From assembly GCA_900758495.1 (NCBI GenBank), contig CAAERO010000008.1:1-24637 (forward strand): a stretch of 24,637 bases of DNA. The letters are read 5' to 3'. Source of the stretch: Bacilli bacterium. Lineage in GTDB: Bacteria; Bacillota_I; Bacilli_A; RF39; UBA660. The notes below the pieces were generated by a model. It had not been told where the DNA came from. It made no database searches and saw only the letters and a list, made by a program, of their open reading frames with translations. This document shows positions 15,243 to 22,548 of this stretch, one piece after another. Each line of letters starts with the position of its first letter. Within the stretch, counting starts at the first letter, position 1. The position numbers were made by a program, and so were the translations under genes.

Positions 15243-17033
15243 ATGTATTATGGAGCAGGAACTTATGAAGCTTTCGCTCGTCCAGAAAAACCAGAAGGGG
15301 TAGATAAAAAATCTGCTTATATAATAGGAACTGGTTTAGCGGGTCTTTCGGCCGCTTTCTATTTAGTAAGAGATGGAAGAATGAAAGGAGAACATATTCA
15401 TCTACTAGAAAAACTAGATTTAGCTGGTGGTTCTTGTGATGGTAGAAAAGATATAACTAAGGGATTTTACATGAGAGGTGGACGTGAGATGGATAACCAC
15501 TTTGAATGTATGTGGGATATGTTTAGAAGTGTTCCATCAATTGAAAATCCAGAGGTGTCAGTACTTGATGAATATTATTGGTTAAATAAACATGACCCTA
15601 ATTACTCATTATGTCGAGCAACTGTAAATTGTGGAGAAGATGCTCATACTGATAAATTATTTAAATTAGATAAAAAGTCAGCAATGGCTTTATCAAAACT
15701 ATTCATTACAAAAGAAAAAGATTTAGAGAATAAAAAGATTTCTGATGTTTTACCAGAAACTTTTTGGGAAACTAATTTTTGGTTATACTGGCAGACAATG
15801 TTTGCATTTCAAAAGTGGTCTTCAGCTCTTGAAATGAAAAGATATTTATGTAGATATGTTCATCATATTGATGGGTTACCAGACTTTTCAGCATTAAGGT
15901 TCACTAAATATAATCAGTATGAATCAATGATTTTACCACTTATTAAGTATTTACAAAATAATGGTGTAAAAGTTGAGTATGGGGTAGATGTTAAAAATGT
16001 CATCCTTACTTCTAAGCAGAATAAAAAGATTGCAACACAAATTATTTATGAAAATAAAGGAAAAGAAAAAACGATTGATTTAATAGAAGATGATTTAGTA
16101 TTTATTACTAATGGTTGTTGTACAGATACATCTTGTTACGGTGATCAAAATACTATTCCAGACTTATCAATTATTAAAAACGGTAGAGGTGAGTCATGGG
16201 ATTTATGGAAGAATATAGCTAGTCAAGCTACTAATGGTGAATTTGGTAATCCAGACAAGTTTTGTAATCATGTGGATAAGACTAACTGGATGAGTGCTAC
16301 TATTGAAGTAAGTGATGAAAATATTATCAAACATATTATTAATATTTGTAAACGTGATCCAAGAAAAGGTAAAGTTACTACGGGTGGTATAGTTACAGTT
16401 AAAGATAGTATGGAAAATTGGTATTTATCTTGGACTATTAATCGTCAACCACAATTTAAGTCACAAAATAAGAATAGTGTTTTAGTTTGGGCATATGCCC
16501 TAAATACTGAAAAATTAGGTAATTTTGTTAAAAAACCAATTAAATTATGTACAGGTATGGAAGTATGTGAAGAGTGGTTATATCATATTGGTATACCAAC
16601 TAATGAAATAGTTAAATATGCTGATATGTGTAATACAACAACTTGTTATATGCCTTATATAAATGCTTTTTTTCAACCTCGAAAAGAAAAAGATAGACCT
16701 CTAGTAGTACCAAAGTCAGCAGTTAACTTTGCATTTATCGGACAGTTTGCTGAAACACCTAGAGATACTATCTTTACAACAGAGTATTCTATTCGTACAG
16801 GTATGGAAGCTGTTTATACCTTGTTAAATGTTGATAGAGCAGTACCTGAAGTATGGGGTAGTAAATATGATGTTAGAGAACTTTTGAAAGCTTGTTATTA
16901 TGCAGTTGATAAAAAGACAGTCGAAGAACTTCCTCTTACGTTTGCTGAAAAGCAAGTAATAAAAGTTTTAATGAAAAAAGTTAAGGGAACAGATTTAGAA
17001 ACTCTTTTAGAAGAAAGTGGTTTATTTAAATAA
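15243..17033 (+). CDS. ohyA: Oleate hydratase (MCRA family)
   Basis: An FAD-dependent enzyme that adds water to the cis-9 double bond of unsaturated fatty acids (oleate to 10-hydroxystearate), detoxifying host fatty acids. The 596-residue protein is full length. It has the FAD-binding GTGLAG (29-34) with the acidic end of beta2 (LLEK), and RGGREMDNHFECMWD (78-92). Glu82 and Tyr201 (MKRYLCRY) fall at the positions known to be catalytic in the Staphylococcus aureus enzyme. NQYES and the late FIGQFAETPRDTIFTTEYSIRTGMEAVY are hallmark motifs. It is Cys-rich in NGCCTDTSC, where the family usually has other small residues. Own promoter, then terminator, then a TetR gene that may regulate it. Confidence 0.97.
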   Translation: MYYGAGTYEAFARPEKPEGVDKKSAYIIGTGLAGLSAAFYLVRDGRMKGEHIHLLEKLDLAGGSCDGRKDITKGFYMRGGREMDNHFECMWDMFRSVPSIENPEVSVLDEYYWLNKHDPNYSLCRATVNCGEDAHTDKLFKLDKKSAMALSKLFITKEKDLENKKISDVLPETFWETNFWLYWQTMFAFQKWSSALEMKRYLCRYVHHIDGLPDFSALRFTKYNQYESMILPLIKYLQNNGVKVEYGVDVKNVILTSKQNKKIATQIIYENKGKEKTIDLIEDDLVFITNGCCTDTSCYGDQNTIPDLSIIKNGRGESWDLWKNIASQATNGEFGNPDKFCNHVDKTNWMSATIEVSDENIIKHIINICKRDPRKGKVTTGGIVTVKDSMENWYLSWTINRQPQFKSQNKNSVLVWAYALNTEKLGNFVKKPIKLCTGMEVCEEWLYHIGIPTNEIVKYADMCNTTTCYMPYINAFFQPRKEKDRPLVVPKSAVNFAFIGQFAETPRDTIFTTEYSIRTGMEAVYTLLNVDRAVPEVWGSKYDVRELLKACYYAVDKKTVEELPLTFAEKQVIKVLMKKVKGTDLETLLEESGLFK

Positions 17034-17038
17034 TATGT

Positions 17039-17074
17039 AAAATATGGAATAATTATTTATTTCATATTTTTTTT
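17039..17074 (+). terminator. Terminator of ohyA
   Basis: Stem 17039-17050 with 17059-17070, loop 8 nt, all A-T apart from a G-C and a G-U, running into an eight-T tract. Confidence 0.7.
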
Positions 17075-17078
17075 GCTA

Positions 17079-17084
17079 TATAAT
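17079..17084 (+). promoter_or_regulatory. -10 box of the TetR-family gene
   Basis: TATAAT lies only 17 nt before the TTG start. RNA would begin near 17091, at the SD GGTGATGAG, a very short leader. No good -35 is seen. Confidence 0.4.
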
Positions 17085-17101
17085 GGTGTTGGTGATGAGA
17101 A

Positions 17102-17659
17102 TTGAGTAGTTTAACAACGAAAAAAGCGATTGGTTATACTTTTAAGGATTTATTGAAAGAAAAACCATTTAATAAGATAACAGTTAATGATATAGCTAGT
17201 AAGTGTGATATTAATAGACAAACATTTTATTATCATTTTCAAGATATAAGAGATTTAGTTGAATGGATTTGTACTTTTGAAGTTGATAGTATTTTAAATA
17301 AGAATAGTAACGTTGAAAAGTGGGAAGATAAGTTCTTACTAATTTTTAAAATTATGGAAGAAGAGAAAATATTTGTAAAGAATATTTATCATTCTGTTTC
17401 TGTTGAGGTGTTAAGAAATAATTTATATAGATTAGTATATCCGATTATATATAGTGAGATAATTGAAAAATCTAAAGGTAAAAATTTAAGAGAAGAAGAT
17501 AAAAAGTTTATAACAGACTTTTATAAATATGCTTTTGTTTCTATAGTTTTAGACTGGATTAATAAGGGAATGATTGAAAATCCAGAACTAATAGTTTCAA
17601 AAGTTAGTAATCTTATAACTGGTACAATTAATCATGCTTGTTTAGCAATGAATAAATAA
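17102..17659 (+). CDS. TetR/AcrR-family transcriptional regulator
   Basis: A 185-residue DNA-binding repressor-type protein. The N-terminal 50 residues form the TetR helix-turn-helix: FKDLLKEKPFNKITVNDIASKCDINRQTFYYHF, with the diagnostic T-V-N-D-I-A and F-Y-Y-H-F. The C-terminal helical ligand domain resembles the DhaS-like group (DLVEWI, LDWINKGMI). TTG 17102 is the start, 5 nt from SD GGTGAT. It has its own -10 after the ohyA terminator. Adjacency suggests that it senses fatty acids or related compounds and controls ohyA; no operator copy is seen at its own start, so this is inference. Confidence 0.88.
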   Translation: MSSLTTKKAIGYTFKDLLKEKPFNKITVNDIASKCDINRQTFYYHFQDIRDLVEWICTFEVDSILNKNSNVEKWEDKFLLIFKIMEEEKIFVKNIYHSVSVEVLRNNLYRLVYPIIYSEIIEKSKGKNLREEDKKFITDFYKYAFVSIVLDWINKGMIENPELIVSKVSNLITGTINHACLAMNK

Positions 17660-17690
17660 GTGGCAATTAAGAATAAGTTGCTGCTTTTTT
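17660..17690 (+). terminator. Terminator of the TetR-family gene
   Basis: GTGGCAA (17660-17666) pairs with TTGCTGC (17678-17684) using two G-U pairs, then T6 (17685-17690). It starts right after the stop codon. Confidence 0.7.
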
Positions 17691-17746
17691 ATGATATTTT
17701 ATTAAAAAAAGTAAATGTATCATCAAAAGTGTCAAAAAATTAGAAG

Positions 17747-17768
17747 TTTTGCAAGTATACTTGCAAAA
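17747..17768. promoter_or_regulatory. Perfect 22-bp palindrome, candidate operator
   Basis: The core TTGCAAGTATACTTGCAA sits inside a palindrome that is exact over all 22 bp. Its right half supplies TTGCAA (17761-17766), a possible -35, 20 bp before TATAAT at 17787. A repressor bound here would block that promoter, which reads into the dinD-like pseudogene. E. coli dinD is controlled by LexA; this palindrome is not the Bacillus-type GAAC-N4-GTTC box. Confidence 0.6.
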
Positions 17769-17786
17769 TTTTACTAAAAACTTTTT

Positions 17787-17792
17787 TATAAT
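17787..17792 (+). promoter_or_regulatory. -10 box upstream of the dinD-like pseudogene
   Basis: TATAAT, with TTGCAA 20 bp upstream within the palindrome. The leader to the SD would be about 100 nt; nothing structured is evident in 17800-17899. Confidence 0.4.
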
Positions 17793-17913
17793 ACGAGAAA
17801 TCTGTGAATTTGCTGTATTTCATCAGAATTAATTGTAATAGAAATAATTGTGATGTTGTTATATATGTGAATTTAGAAAAAGTTAGTAAATATAAAAGGA
17901 AAGGAGATAAAAT

Positions 17914-18741
17914 ACGAATCAGATAGATGAATATAATGAAATGATTTTTGAAAGCATTAAATATACTAATGAGTTTGGAAATGAGTACTGGTGTGTTAGA
18001 GAACTGCAAGTAGCTCTTGAATATAAAGAATGGAGAAAATTTTCAGGAGTAATAGAGAAAGCTAAAGATGCATGTAACAACAGTGAAATTAAAGCATCTG
18101 ATCATTTTGTTCATGCCGACAAAATGGTAGCAATAGGGTCGGGAGCCAAAAGAAAACAAGTTGATTATGAATTATAAAGATATGCTGCTTGTTATTTGAT
18201 AGTACAAAATGCAGATTCTAGAAAAAAGATTGTAGCTTTAGGACAAACATATTTTGCTGTACAAACTAGAAAGCAAGAATTAACTGAAAAAGAGTATGTT
18301 AATTTAACAGAAGATGAAAAAAGATTTTATCAAAGAAGTTTAACGAGAAAAGGTAATTTCTCTTTGAATCAGACTGCTAAAAGTTGTGGCGTTAAAAATT
18401 TTGATAAGTTTCATAATGCTGGTTATAGTGGTTTATATAATGGAGAAACGGCTGATGATATTGCAAAAAGAAAAAAACTAAGATATCGTGAAGATATTTT
18501 AGATAATATGGGTAGTGAAGAATTAGCTGCTAATCTTTTTAGAATAACTCAGACTGAAGCAAAACTAAAAAGAGATAATGTTTCTAACGAAAATGATGCC
18601 AATCAGACACATCATAATATTGGTAAAAATATTCGCGAAGTTATTGTTAAAAATGGTGGAACTATGCCTGAAAAACTACCAACACCTAAAAAATCATTGA
18701 AAGAATTATCAAAAGAAAAGAAATTAAATTTAGAAATATAA
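17914..18741 (+). pseudogene. dinD: dinD-family gene with lost start and internal stop
   Basis: The two pieces together match DinD over its whole length: FESIKYTNEFGNEYWCVRELQ, EKAKDACNNS, SDHF...MVAIGSGAKR, then VALGQTYFAVQTRKQEL, KRKKLRYREDILDNMGSEELAANLFR, TQTEAKLKRD and GGTMPEKLPTP. Total length would be 275, equal to the family. Two lesions are seen. ACG stands at 17914 where ATG is expected, 5 nt after a perfect SD AAAGGAGAT. An in-frame TAA at 18175-18177 replaces a Ser of the conserved YELSRYA segment, one base from TCA. Translation could restart at ATG 17941 or TTG 18196, which would give two fragments. DinD in E. coli is SOS-induced and inhibits RecA filaments. Most likely a decayed gene. 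Confidence 0.88.
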
Positions 18742-18747
18742 ATAAAT

Positions 18748-18782
18748 ACACTTAGTAAGCATAAAATTTACTAGGTGTTTTT
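18748..18782 (+). terminator. Terminator hairpin holding the next gene's SD
   Basis: An 11-bp stem (18748-18758 with 18768-18778, one G-U) with a 9-nt loop, followed by T's to 18782. The 3' arm contains AGGTG (18773-18777), which is at the right distance (7 nt) from the amidase ATG at 18785. So the hairpin can end the dinD transcript and, in read-through RNA, hide the amidase SD. Confidence 0.75.
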
Positions 18783-18784
18783 AT

Positions 18785-19465
18785 ATGTTTATTAGAAAAT
18801 ATAAGAGTTTTATGTTGATACTTTTCTTTACCTTATTAATATCTTTACAATTAGTAGATGCCAAAGTAAATAGTATCTTGCCACTAGCTGGTAAAGTTAT
18901 TACTATTGATCCTGGACATGGGGGACGAGATAGCGGAGCAATAGCAGGTAAAATCTATGAAAAAGATTTAAATCTTGAGATATCTTATCAATTAAAAAAA
19001 GTCTTAGAAGAAAATGGTGCTACTGTTTATATGACTAGAATGGTTGATGAAGACTTATCAAGTAGATGGGATGCTAGAAAGAAAAGAGGAGATTTATACC
19101 GAAGAATCTTATTTATCCAAAATAAAAAAAGTGATATTTATCTTTCAATTCATTTAAATGCAGGAGCAGGAACAGGTCATGGTCAAGAAGTATTGTATCA
19201 TCCAATAAATAAAAAAAACTTACTACTAGCAGAAAGTATTCATAATGAATTTAAGGAAGAATTTAAAACAAGACGAATAATAAAAAAGACAAATCTTTAT
19301 CTTTATTCTAATACAAGAGTACCTGGAGTTTTAATAGAATGTGGTTTTCTTTCTAATGCTAATGATAGATATCTACTAAAAAAAGAATCATACCAAAAAA
19401 GGTTAGCACTTGCTATTACTAAAGGAGTGTTTGAATACTTTCAAAAAGAAGAAACTACCTCTTAG
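18785..19465 (+). CDS. N-acetylmuramoyl-L-alanine amidase (Amidase_3, CwlD-like)
   Basis: A zinc enzyme that cuts the amide bond between muramic acid and the stem peptide of peptidoglycan. The 226-residue protein has a signal or anchor segment (about 8-26), then the single catalytic domain: ITIDPGHGGRDSGA with His45, EKDLNLEIS with Glu59, SIHLNAG with His123, and VLIECGFLSN with catalytic Glu185. All ligands are intact. Size and the lack of a wall-binding domain match CwlD, which makes muramic-lactam in spores, but other wall roles are possible. Its only SD is in the hairpin just upstream. It converges with, and overlaps by 11 nt, the SpoIID-like gene. Confidence 0.93.
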   Translation: MFIRKYKSFMLILFFTLLISLQLVDAKVNSILPLAGKVITIDPGHGGRDSGAIAGKIYEKDLNLEISYQLKKVLEENGATVYMTRMVDEDLSSRWDARKKRGDLYRRILFIQNKKSDIYLSIHLNAGAGTGHGQEVLYHPINKKNLLLAESIHNEFKEEFKTRRIIKKTNLYLYSNTRVPGVLIECGFLSNANDRYLLKKESYQKRLALAITKGVFEYFQKEETTS

Positions 19466-20465
19466 CTTCTTCTTTTGTATATAAAGTTACTTTATCAAAG
19501 AAATAACCTAATATTTGTTTATAGTTACAATCAAGTTTTGCTAAAGCATTTGCTCCTACTAGACTTAAGCCATAACCACTACCAATTCCTCTTGTAATAA
19601 AATTAAAACCATTCTTTAAAACTAGAATTGTAATATCTGCTGAAGGTAAATCTAGTCTAGCCATTAATTCAAGAGAATCAAATATCTTATCATTAACTTG
19701 TAACTTTAATATCCTATTACCACTACTTAATTGTTTAATTATAATATTAAGTTTTTCATCTTTAATACCTAATTTATTTCTTAACTCTTCAACAGTAAAA
19801 TACTTCTGATTCATATAATTAGGATAAGCTAAGTCCCAGAAACTTTCTACCTGCTTTAAATAAGGAACACCATCTTTCTTTTCTGTATAACCATTACTAA
19901 CTAAATGAATATAAGCATCAATTGGTTTCTTATCATAAACTAAATATTCACCATCAGTTTCATTAATCGCTTCCTTGAATACCTTTTCATACATTCTATA
20001 AGTATTAGGATAAAGTAATTTATAGTAATTTAAATTAACATAAGAAAAATGATAATTATCTTTTCTCATCTTCTTATTTTCCTTATATAGCTTCATTATT
20101 TCACTACGATATAAAACAGTAACAGCTTTTAAAGTTTCCTTTTCTAAGAACATTGTAATATTACTAAATAAAACACTTAAAAGAAAATTATCAAGAGAAA
20201 TTTTATCATCAGTATCAAGAGTTAAGATAATATCCTTATCATATCTAAATTCCTTATCTAATAAAATAACTTTAGTAGGTATGCCATCAATAAAAATAAC
20301 AACCTTATTACCATTAAATTGAATTCTTTGATTAACTAACCAGTTATGGTCTAACTCATCTAAATTATAATCATCTAAATCTTTAGCAAATTCATAATTC
20401 ATTGATAAATACAAATATAAAACATCTTCATTTTTCTCTTTCACTACCTTATATTTTTCTAGCAT
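19455..20465 (-). CDS. SpoIID/LytB-domain protein lacking catalytic residues
   Basis: A 336-residue protein that aligns with SpoIID, a peptidoglycan lytic transglycosylase. LDNFLLSVLFSNITMF...TLKAVTVLYR matches, without gaps, the family's 'L-x-x-Y-V...AEMP...ALKAQAVAAR', but Asn102 is where the catalytic Glu should be. The AINETDGEYLVYDKKPIDAYIHLVSNGYTE block and GSGYGLSLVGANALAK (from 295) also match; in the latter the family's GHGVGMSQYGA has lost His (Ser) and Gln (Leu). There is no signal peptide or membrane segment from the ATG at 20465 (SD TTAGGTGAT), so it may be cytoplasmic. Probably a non-catalytic binder. It follows the phospholipase-like gene by 46 nt. Confidence 0.75.
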   Translation of the reverse strand: MLEKYKVVKEKNEDVLYLYLSMNYEFAKDLDDYNLDELDHNWLVNQRIQFNGNKVVIFIDGIPTKVILLDKEFRYDKDIILTLDTDDKISLDNFLLSVLFSNITMFLEKETLKAVTVLYRSEIMKLYKENKKMRKDNYHFSYVNLNYYKLLYPNTYRMYEKVFKEAINETDGEYLVYDKKPIDAYIHLVSNGYTEKKDGVPYLKQVESFWDLAYPNYMNQKYFTVEELRNKLGIKDEKLNIIIKQLSSGNRILKLQVNDKIFDSLELMARLDLPSADITILVLKNGFNFITRGIGSGYGLSLVGANALAKLDCNYKQILGYFFDKVTLYTKEEAKR

Positions 20466-20511
20466 ATTATCACCTAAAAGTAGTGTTTGTAGAAAATGAA
20501 AACTTTATACT

Positions 20512-21492
20512 TTAAAATTCAAAATATTTTAATTCATAATCCTTATCACAGTTCTTTCCTGTTTTATAAGATAAATTCTTAAATACTTTAGTTAAATCAA
20601 CCTTCTTAGTGTCCTTAATATAGTAATTAACCTTCTTAATAATATCTAAAGTTTCTTGTAATGCTTTATCATATAATTCATCAAAACTATCAGTATGTTT
20701 TTCTCTTTTTAGACAAGGGTGATACCATTCTTCTTTATTAATATTAAGATAGTTTCTTTTATCATTATCATTTATATGATAAGAAATAGTGGAGAAAGGA
20801 AAAAATGACTTTGGTGTTATCACTTCACAAGTAGTATAAATCATTCTTTTGATTCCTGTTTTATCATATCTAAAATACTTAAGAGCAAAGTGCATATCTT
20901 TTAAAGCTTGTTTATAAAAATTACTCATTTCATTTATACCAAAGGTTTCTTTAAAAGCATAATCAATCACTTCTTCTAATTCCTTTGAAAAAGGTTTAAA
21001 TTCAAAACAGTAATCATAAAACTTAAAAGAATGAACTTTCTCTTGTTCTCTTTTACTAATTAAATAATTATCAAGAAAGACCTCCATATTATGATGAAGT
21101 CCTCGATATTTATAAGTTTCTTTATCCTCTTTTTTCCATTCCCCAGTCTTATAAAAAACATAGGGATGGATAGTGCTATCAAGAACATAATGAGCAATAA
21201 AACCATATAAATAAGCCATAACATCAGGTATTTGATAATAATTATTATACTTAATATAATTAACTAAATTTATAAAAAACTCTCTTGTTTTATTAGTATG
21301 AAAGTAAAGAGCAAAATCTTGTTGTTTCTTTCCCTTCTTTAAAGAAATTTTATGATAAAAAAAGAAAGGGTCCATTCCTTGAGCAAACATTCTTATATCT
21401 TTTTTTTCATCCATTAATAATTCTTTTAAACCGATAGGTAGATTATTGTAAACGTCTATACCAAAATAGGCATGTGTAACAGTAGCTGGCAT
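20512..21492 (-). CDS. Zinc-dependent phospholipase C-like protein
   Basis: A 326-residue protein of the Zn-PLPC/S1-P1-like fold. Metal-ligand patterns are MPATVTHAYFG at the very start (His7), GMDPFFFYH, DFALYFHTNKTREFF, AYLYGFIAHYVLDSTIHPYVF (family hallmark H-x3-D...HP) and GLHHNMEVFLDNYLI. No signal peptide is seen, so it acts inside the cell or needs another route. Members of this group in Firmicutes are annotated as hypothetical or phospholipase; the substrate here is unknown. SD AAAGGATG. First gene of a two-gene unit with the SpoIID-like gene. Confidence 0.85.
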   Translation of the reverse strand: MPATVTHAYFGIDVYNNLPIGLKELLMDEKKDIRMFAQGMDPFFFYHKISLKKGKKQQDFALYFHTNKTREFFINLVNYIKYNNYYQIPDVMAYLYGFIAHYVLDSTIHPYVFYKTGEWKKEDKETYKYRGLHHNMEVFLDNYLISKREQEKVHSFKFYDYCFEFKPFSKELEEVIDYAFKETFGINEMSNFYKQALKDMHFALKYFRYDKTGIKRMIYTTCEVITPKSFFPFSTISYHINDNDKRNYLNINKEEWYHPCLKREKHTDSFDELYDKALQETLDIIKKVNYYIKDTKKVDLTKVFKNLSYKTGKNCDKDYELKYFEF

Positions 21493-21512
21493 CTAACCAC
21501 ATCCTTTACAAC

Positions 21513-21523
21513 AGTATATCATA
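21513..21523 (-). promoter_or_regulatory. Extended -10 promoter of the phospholipase-like operon
   Basis: On minus, TATGATATACT has TGA before TATACT (21513-21518). It diverges from the plus promoter at 21561, the -10s being about 40 bp apart. Confidence 0.5.
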
Positions 21524-21560
21524 TAATTTCACGAAAAATTCATATTTTTTTAGATAGTTA

Positions 21561-21571
21561 TATGGTATAAT
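21561..21571 (+). promoter_or_regulatory. Extended -10 promoter of the Abi_2-htrA operon
   Basis: TATGGTATAAT, TGG before a consensus TATAAT (21566-21571). The start would be near 21578, 14 nt before the ATG, at the SD AGGTGG. Confidence 0.6.
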
Positions 21572-21591
21572 TACTCTAGGCAGGTGGGAAG

Positions 21592-22548
21592 ATGATAGAG
21601 AAACAATTTAAAAATCTAGAAGAACAAATAGAAATAATGAAATATAAAGGTCTTACTATTAATGACCCAGATTTCACTAAGCAAATCCTATTAAGAGAAA
21701 ACTATTTCTTCTTAAATGGTTATCGTTATCCTTTAATGAAAAGTATGAAGGATAAAAGATTTTTAGAAGGAGCAACGTTTGAAGAGTTATATAGTATCTT
21801 TTTGTTTGATAGAGGAATTAGAAATGTATTCTTTAAGAATCTATTAATAATAGAGAATAATTTGAAATCAATCTTTTCTTATCAATTATCGAAAAGGTAT
21901 GGTTATAGAGAAAAAGATTATTTAAAAACAAAGAACTTTACACAAGATAAAACTAAATCAAGACAAGTTAATGATTTAATTCATAAGATGAAAAGACAAA
22001 TAAGAGTTAATGGTAGGGAACATACAGCCACTAGTCATTATATGATGAATTATGGGTATATACCTTTATGGATATTAGTTAAAGTTTTATCTTTTGGAAT
22101 AGTAGGAGAATTATTTTCTATTTTAAAATATGAAGATCAAAAAAGAATATGTGATATCTATCATTTAAATGTTTCTACTATGATAACTTACCTACCAATA
22201 TTATCTAATTATCGTAATTTATGTGCACATGAAGATATTTTATATGAAAATAGAACTCAGAAGGTTATACCTAATACAATCTATCATAAACTACTTAATA
22301 TTGAAGAAGATGAAGAAGGGTATATCTATGGGAAAAATGATGTTTTTGCATTAGTAATTATTATGAAAGATATGTTAAGTAAAGAAGAGTTTAAGAATAT
22401 GATGTTAGAGTTAGAAAGAGAGATAAATAATTTATCTTATAACCTACATACAATTAAAGTAGAAGCTATTTTGAAGAGAATGGGATTTCCTCCTAACTTT
22501 GACCAAATAGAAAAAATTGAAAGGAGTTATGAAAATGAATATGAATAA
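21592..22548 (+). CDS. Abi_2-family (AbiD/F-like) HEPN protein
   Basis: The 318-residue protein matches the Abi_2 family, known from abortive phage-infection proteins of lactococci. Signatures are LRENYFFLNGYRYPL (34-48), LYSIFLFDRGIRNVFFKNLLIIENNLKSIF (67-95), YIPLWILVKVLSFGIVGELFSIL (156-178) and SNYRNLCAHEDILYENR. The last holds R208-x4-H213, the HEPN active motif of RNases, so toxic RNase activity is possible. Size is typical. It is a solitary gene without an obvious antitoxin, and overlaps the HtrA gene by 14 nt. Function in phage defence here is not shown. Confidence 0.88.
   Translation: MIEKQFKNLEEQIEIMKYKGLTINDPDFTKQILLRENYFFLNGYRYPLMKSMKDKRFLEGATFEELYSIFLFDRGIRNVFFKNLLIIENNLKSIFSYQLSKRYGYREKDYLKTKNFTQDKTKSRQVNDLIHKMKRQIRVNGREHTATSHYMMNYGYIPLWILVKVLSFGIVGELFSILKYEDQKRICDIYHLNVSTMITYLPILSNYRNLCAHEDILYENRTQKVIPNTIYHKLLNIEEDEEGYIYGKNDVFALVIIMKDMLSKEEFKNMMLELEREINNLSYNLHTIKVEAILKRMGFPPNFDQIEKIERSYENEYE

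Noticed and set aside
17740..18009. Minus-strand frame over the dinD promoter region
   Set aside because: No SD, and it overlaps the palindrome, the promoter and the 5' end of the DinD-like sequence, which explains the region better.
17914..18741. Programmed stop readthrough in the dinD-like gene
   Set aside because: Possible, but the start codon is also lost and no recoding signal is evident; decay is simpler.
18785..20465. Proof of sporulation from CwlD-like and SpoIID-like genes
   Set aside because: Both families occur in non-spore-formers, the SpoIID-like protein lacks catalytic residues, and no other spore genes are present.
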